Positions 24,101 through 30,100 of a DNA stretch of 64,000 nt are shown piece after piece. The notes beneath the pieces are model-generated. The model made no database searches. It was not told the DNA's origin and worked only from the letters and a program-made list of their open reading frames with translations. How positions within the stretch are numbered: position 1 is the first letter of the stretch; every line of letters begins with the position of its first letter. Made by a program: the position numbers and the translations under genes. Origin of the DNA: Mesostigma viride (lineage: Eukaryota > Streptophyta > Mesostigmatophyceae > Mesostigmatales > Mesostigmataceae); NCBI GenBank assembly GCA_009746045.1, contig RPFO01000017.1, forward strand, positions 1,849,452 to 1,913,451, in the 5' to 3' direction.

Positions 24101-27100
24101 CCCCACCAAATCTCCCACGTCATACAAGAATGCAAAACACAAAAAGGGTTTACCAAGTGGCTGATGGCCATTGTCCACCAAGCCAGGCAGGAATGGGTCC
24201 TGCCCAACCCCAAAACCCTCAATACAAACCTCCTGTCACCCCTTCATGGGACGTGCCAGAGGGAGCCAAAAAGCTCAGATTAAAATTTGTTCTCAAACAA
24301 AAACCACAAAAAGTGGGCTCCCCAATCTTCCATGCCAGACCATGTGTCACAGAATTAAAGGGGACATCCACACTGCCAAAAGGGGAAACCTACACACCTG
24401 GGCTGCAACAAACCTCACTCAGGATCATGCTCTCCCTGTTCCTCCACAACCTCAATGCAGGCCAAGACTTTGTCTGCAAAGCCACTGATATAAAAGGGCC
24501 TTCCTCAAGGGGGACCCAGAAAAGGCTGAATCTGTGTGGAAAGGGAAGGTGTACGTGGTAGACACCCGAGCTGTGTGGAAACCTTACATTGATGAGCCCC
24601 ACCTTATCATCAACATTGGGGTGGAAGGGCTTGTCAGTGCCCGCAAAATTTTCAGGGACTCAGCAGAGGAGGTATTCAGAAAGCTCAAGGCCACGTATGA
24701 TGACCTGGACCCATGCTTTTTTGTTGTACCCACCCCCTCTGGACTGCTGTTCTTTGTGTGGCATGGAGATGACCAACTCATTTGTGGGCCTAGAGCTGAG
24801 GTGGAAAAATTTATTTAGCAGGTCCAGGAATCATATGAGATTGGCAAGCAGGGGGAAGTGAGCACAAACCCTATCCAGCTTTGTGGCATCATGTTGCAGC
24901 TGCACAAGCAGCAGGATCAGTGGGTCTGCTCTCTCTCCCCTCCTGCAGACTATATTCAAGATTGTCTAGATCTGATGCAACACAATCACCTCCCCATGCA
25001 CATGTGTGCCACTGTTCAGGGCAAACTGGGGTGGTGGTGAGCCATCTGTGGGGCTCCCTTAGCTGTCATAAGCAGGGTCACCCATGATGTTCTAGTCAAA
25101 ATCAAATGCAGTCAAATCAGGAAGTTGGTCAAGACTGCCCCCCCTCATCCTCCATGGTCTGAATCTCATGGAAGACATTCACATCCATCGTGTCATGGAC
25201 AGCTCCATGGAGAGCAGAACAATCAATCAGAAGGGGGCTAGGGAATCAGGGCTGTTTTTTCTCACCAACAGGTCAGATTACATGTCCCTTACTTCCTGGT
25301 ACAACAGACTGCACCGCAGAAAACCTGGCAGCAGCAACTCAGCAGAATGTCGTGCTGTGGTGTCTGCTGCATTGCATGCTCGCTCCCTGCAACACATGCT
25401 CACCTGGTTACAAACCCAGGCAGGCAGCACATGCAATGTCATCTCACATCTCTATACTGACAGCTATTCTGTGATCAGTTTTCTAACCAAGAAATCTGTT
25501 TCTGCTGCTGTCCACAATGACCTGGATTGGGTGATCCTCAAACAGGAGGCCACCTACTTTTCCAGTTGGCATCATGTTGAAGATGAACAAATCCCGGCAG
25601 ATGCTCTTACAAAGCTGCGGGACTCAGCTGGCCCACAATACCAGCTATTATTTTGACAACATGAATCCATATGGAATTAGAGTCAGTGTCTGAATAATTG
25701 TATGGCTCTGGCTTAGCACTTGCATCAGCCACACCCCTGCAACCACAGCGATAGCTGCTGGGCGCCTTATAAAATTCAACACATTTGCTGTGGGGTGTGG
25801 GTGCTGGCAGGTCATTGTCATATCCATTTTCAGCTTGAGGGCACAAGCCTTATGTTTTATACACTTTATTTAATGTGTACTCCAATACCTGGCCAAGCCA
25901 GCCAGCTGTGTACACCTTATTTAATGTGCAATCCAACCCCTGGCCAGAACAGCCAGCTGTAACCAACCTGGCCCAACCAGCAATGTTTATTTTGTACCCC
26001 TAATCAACTTAAACAATAACAATAATGTGGGGGGTGCAGACCTGCATAATAAATAAAGAATAAAACAATACTGGAGTTAGTCTCCATGCTTTGCTGCAGA
26101 CAAAGTCTCAAAGGCATTGTGAATACAACGTATGAATAAGCCTTGTAAACCTAGGTTGGTATGGGAATATAAATACCACGTGGGCTATGCAGATAGGACT
26201 GCTAGTCGAGTCACATACATTTCCCTAGATAGGTACTTTGGTAACTGGGGTACGTGCCAGATGTCAGTACCCACTATACGTAGTGTCCTACCATTGGACG
26301 GTACTAGAGTATCCTAGATAGGGAACGTACTGCATTGTGCATTGATCTGTGATCACACGATGCTGTGACTAGACTGCTACCTGTCATCGTGCGGCCTCGG
26401 GCCAATGGTCTGCACCCAACGGTCACTGGCGGCGCGGCCAGTGAGAGCAACGTTGATAAAGGGTAAACCTATTTTCTCATGAACCAAGCAATTCATTGCC
26501 AACAAAGCTCTCTGTGCTCTCAAGCAACGAATCCAACCGCTAACTCCCACCACCCCACCACCCCACCACCCCACCACCCCACCACCCCACCATCCCTCCA
26601 CCCCACCACCCCACCACCCCACCACCCCACCACCCCACCACCCCACCACCCCACCACCCCACCACCCCACCACCCCACCACCCCACCACCCCACCACCAC
26701 CACCCCACCACCCCACCACCCACCACCCCACCACCCCACCACCCCACCACCCCACCACCCCACCACCCCACCACCCCACCACCCCACCACCCCACCACTT
26801 AATCACCCAACTTCTTGCCCTTACTCAGTAATCAGCAGGTCGGGGCACAGGCGGTCCACCGATGCGGCGCCCAGGTGGCGGTCGGGCGTCATGTTATAGT
26901 CGCCCGTATACAGCACACTCTGGTGGCCGACGCGTGCATAAAACATGGCCGCGCCCAGCACCTGGACGGCAGGGTGGGCAGCAAGGTGAGGAGCAGCAGG
27001 TGTGGGCAGGAGAGAATGGGCCCACTGTGCGTGGTATGCCTGGAGAGTGCTCGATCGGCGATGCTCTTATGAAGGGCTGCTGGCAGCCGTGTCCCAGGCA

Positions 27101-30100
27101 TGGGTGTGCGCACGCCAGGTCATCACGGTCCATCAAGTGACTTCCAGTAGGCTACTGCTACCGTACCAATCAGCAGTCATTAATAAATGGACATGACAGA
27201 CACCTATTCGTCCCCTGCACCCATAAGGCTGCCAGTGCTTGCACCATTTATATGCCATACCCACACACCCTCCCGCCTGCCCTTAGGACAAAGCATGCAA
27301 AACTCATACCTACAGGACAATCTCATGGGTTGCGCTCGATGGTATCAAGATGACGCATGCGACCAGGTCACACCCCAGTGCTTGCCACATCCGCAAGAGT
27401 GGGCACTGTCGTCGACACAGCAGCAGCGCAGTGCAAGGTACAGCGCCACTGCCGACATTTGGCTCCTGTTAGAGAAAGGAAATTACATAAGGTACAAAAT
27501 AAATCACATAAGGTAAAAATATAAAGCAGTACTACTATAATACTATATCAAAGGCTTGCCCCCCACCATTCCTCTCACATCTAAAGGGTGCATACGTGCA
27601 CACCCACCTACATGCACACACACATAGGCCCCCCTCCCTTAAAAAAATGACGCGCGCCCACGTACATGGCCCGCGTAGTAGGCGCGCAGCTCCAGCTGGT
27701 CGTCCACAGAGATGGTTTGGAGCAGGTCCACCGGGGTGACTGGCATCGCGACAGGTGGAGTCACCACGACATTCATGCAACAAGACGCGGGATGCACCCA
27801 CACCGTTTAACAGTCAGTTTGTACTTTCGTGCAGGCACACAGTTTTCACAACAGACGGTTTGTTACTTTGTGCAGGCACACGTACATGATGGGCAGCAAG
27901 GGTGTGACACGGAAGCCAGGGAAGCTTTTAAGAACGTTAATATTCGCAATAGTGTTAATAGCTGTAATTTTTACGAGTATCCATGGGTTGACAGGTGGCG
28001 AGTGACAGGTGGCGGGTGGATGCAGTTACCAATGTTTAAGTCAGCGCGGTCATGACAAACGAGTCAGCGCACCTATCCATGGTGTGACAGGTGGCGGGTG
28101 CAGGAGGTTGCACGTTTCATTCTGGCAGACTACAACTACTACCAAGGTTGACGGGTGGGTGGGGTGGGTGGGGTGGGGGTGGGGGCCCTTGCAATGCTTA
28201 GCTAATGGACGCCGTGCAGGAGAAACAGATGGTGCGGGTGAACACAGACCCTCATCATCCCTTGGACTGCATTCACGCCCAAAGTGCATATGCGTTGCCC
28301 TCCACCATCCACAGTCCTAAGAACCAATTCATGCACCCACCAATTCTCCTCATCAAGCGCGGCGCAGGGGCCTCCCGCATGAGGCTTCGTGGGGGCTAAC
28401 CCACCACACCATGAGCGGGTCAGCTGTCTAATCCTAGTCTCAGTCACCAGCCCGCGCACCTCTCTGCATGCACTGCGCGATCTGTGCCGACGAAAAGTGC
28501 TCGCTCTCCGCCCCCCCCTTGCGGTCCACCAGCACGCGCCGGAAGTCCTCCAGCATCAGCGGCACAATCCCCTTGGTGGCGTACTGGCATGCATGCGTAT
28601 GCGGGGGCATGTGCATGAGCATACCGAGACCAAAATATGAATGTCAAGCACCGCAGGAGGCGGAATGGTCGCGCCTTGGTGGCGCCTGGGTGCGTGCAGA
28701 TATGCGGGGTAGCGCCGCGCATCCACATGACAACACCCCGTACGAACGAATGCCACATTAGAACACGAAAACACCACATGAGAATTGATACCGCGGCAAG
28801 TTCCGCCACGGGCCGCCTTGGTGGCGTACTGGTGTGGGTGCGGGCAAATGCGGGGCACCCACAAGGGGCAGGCGCCAGCATACAGGGTTGGGGAGCACAG
28901 TCCCTAGCATCCTAGTATCCTAGTATCCTAGTATCCTAGTATCCTAGTATCCTAGTATCCCAGTATCCTAGTATCCTAGTATCCTAGTATCCTAGTATCC
29001 TAGTATCCTAGTATCCTAGTATCCTAGTATCCTAGTATCCTAGTATCCTAGTATCCTAGTATCCTAGTATCCTAGTATCCTAGTATCCTAGTATCCTAGT
29101 ATCCTAGTATCCTAGTATCCTAGTATCCTAGTATCCTAGTATCCTAGTATCCTAGTATCCTAGTATCCTAGTATCCTAGTATCCCAGTATCCTAGTATCC
29201 TAGTATCCTAGTATCCTAGTATCCTAGCATCCTAGTTATAGGGTTGGGGAGCAAATTCCCTTGTAAGAAGTAGCCAGGAAGCCCCACACAGCAGGGGTTA
29301 AGCAGCCCCAAATAGCGGGGGGTAAGGAGCTTCAACTAGCAGGAGTTCAGAAGCCCTGAAAACAGTAAGTTAAGCATCCCCACATAACAGGGCGTAAGCA
29401 GGTGCCATGACCAGCGCAGCTCGACCAGGCCCCGGCAGCACCACGAGTAGGGCGACCAGAGAGCCCCCACATCCCCCGTCAAACAACCATCTGCTGCTGC
29501 CTAAATGTGGCCACAGATGCAGGACACGTTGACTGCATGGGAACGGACAAGGAAGGGCAGGTAGATATCACCCACCATCATGTAGATGCGTGGCCCACCA
29601 CCATCATGTAGATGCGTGGCCCACCATCATCATGTAGATGCGTGGCCCACCACCATCATGAAGATGCGTGGCCCACCACCATCATGTAGATGCGTGGCCC
29701 ACCATCATCATGTAGATGCGTGTCCCACCACCATCATGTAGATGCGTGGCCCACCACCATCATGTAGATGCGTGGCCCACCACCATCATGCAGATGCGTG
29801 GCCCACCACCATCATGTAGATGCGTGGCCCACCACCATCATGTAGATGCGTGGCCCACCACCATCATGTAGATGCGTGGCCCACCACCATCATGTCGATG
29901 CGTGGCCCACCACCATCATGTAGATGCGTGGCCCACCATCATCATGTAGATGCGTGTCCCACCACCATCATGTAGATGCGTGGCCCACCACCATCATGTA
30001 GATGCGTGGCCCACCACCATCATGCAGATGCGTGGCCCACCACCATCATGTAGATGCGTGGCCCACCACCATCATGTAGATGCGTGGCCCACCACCATCA

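Larger units (their letters stand above)
15483..26545 (+). mobile_element. 11,063-bp LTR retrotransposon with copia-like RT, antisense within an INTS11 intron
   Basis: Two 471-bp direct LTRs bound the element. They start AGTTAG and end CTAACT (6-bp inverted tips). The element is flanked by CCCAC on both sides, a plausible 5-bp target duplication, although the host array makes CCCAC common. Internal order read from sequence: ORF1, Gag with CCHC knuckle, integrase, protease, copia-like reverse transcriptase, RNase H. The LTRs differ at roughly 15-20 of 471 positions by eye, so insertion is not recent. Several frames are broken, and the integrase is interrupted by a cassette at about 19754-23140. 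No convincing primer-binding site is seen after the 5' LTR. Confidence 0.93.

Noticed and set aside
28905..29236. Possible telomere-type repeat (TAGTATCC)
   Set aside because: Interior of an INTS11 intron, no G-rich strand typical of telomeres, and exons continue on both sides.
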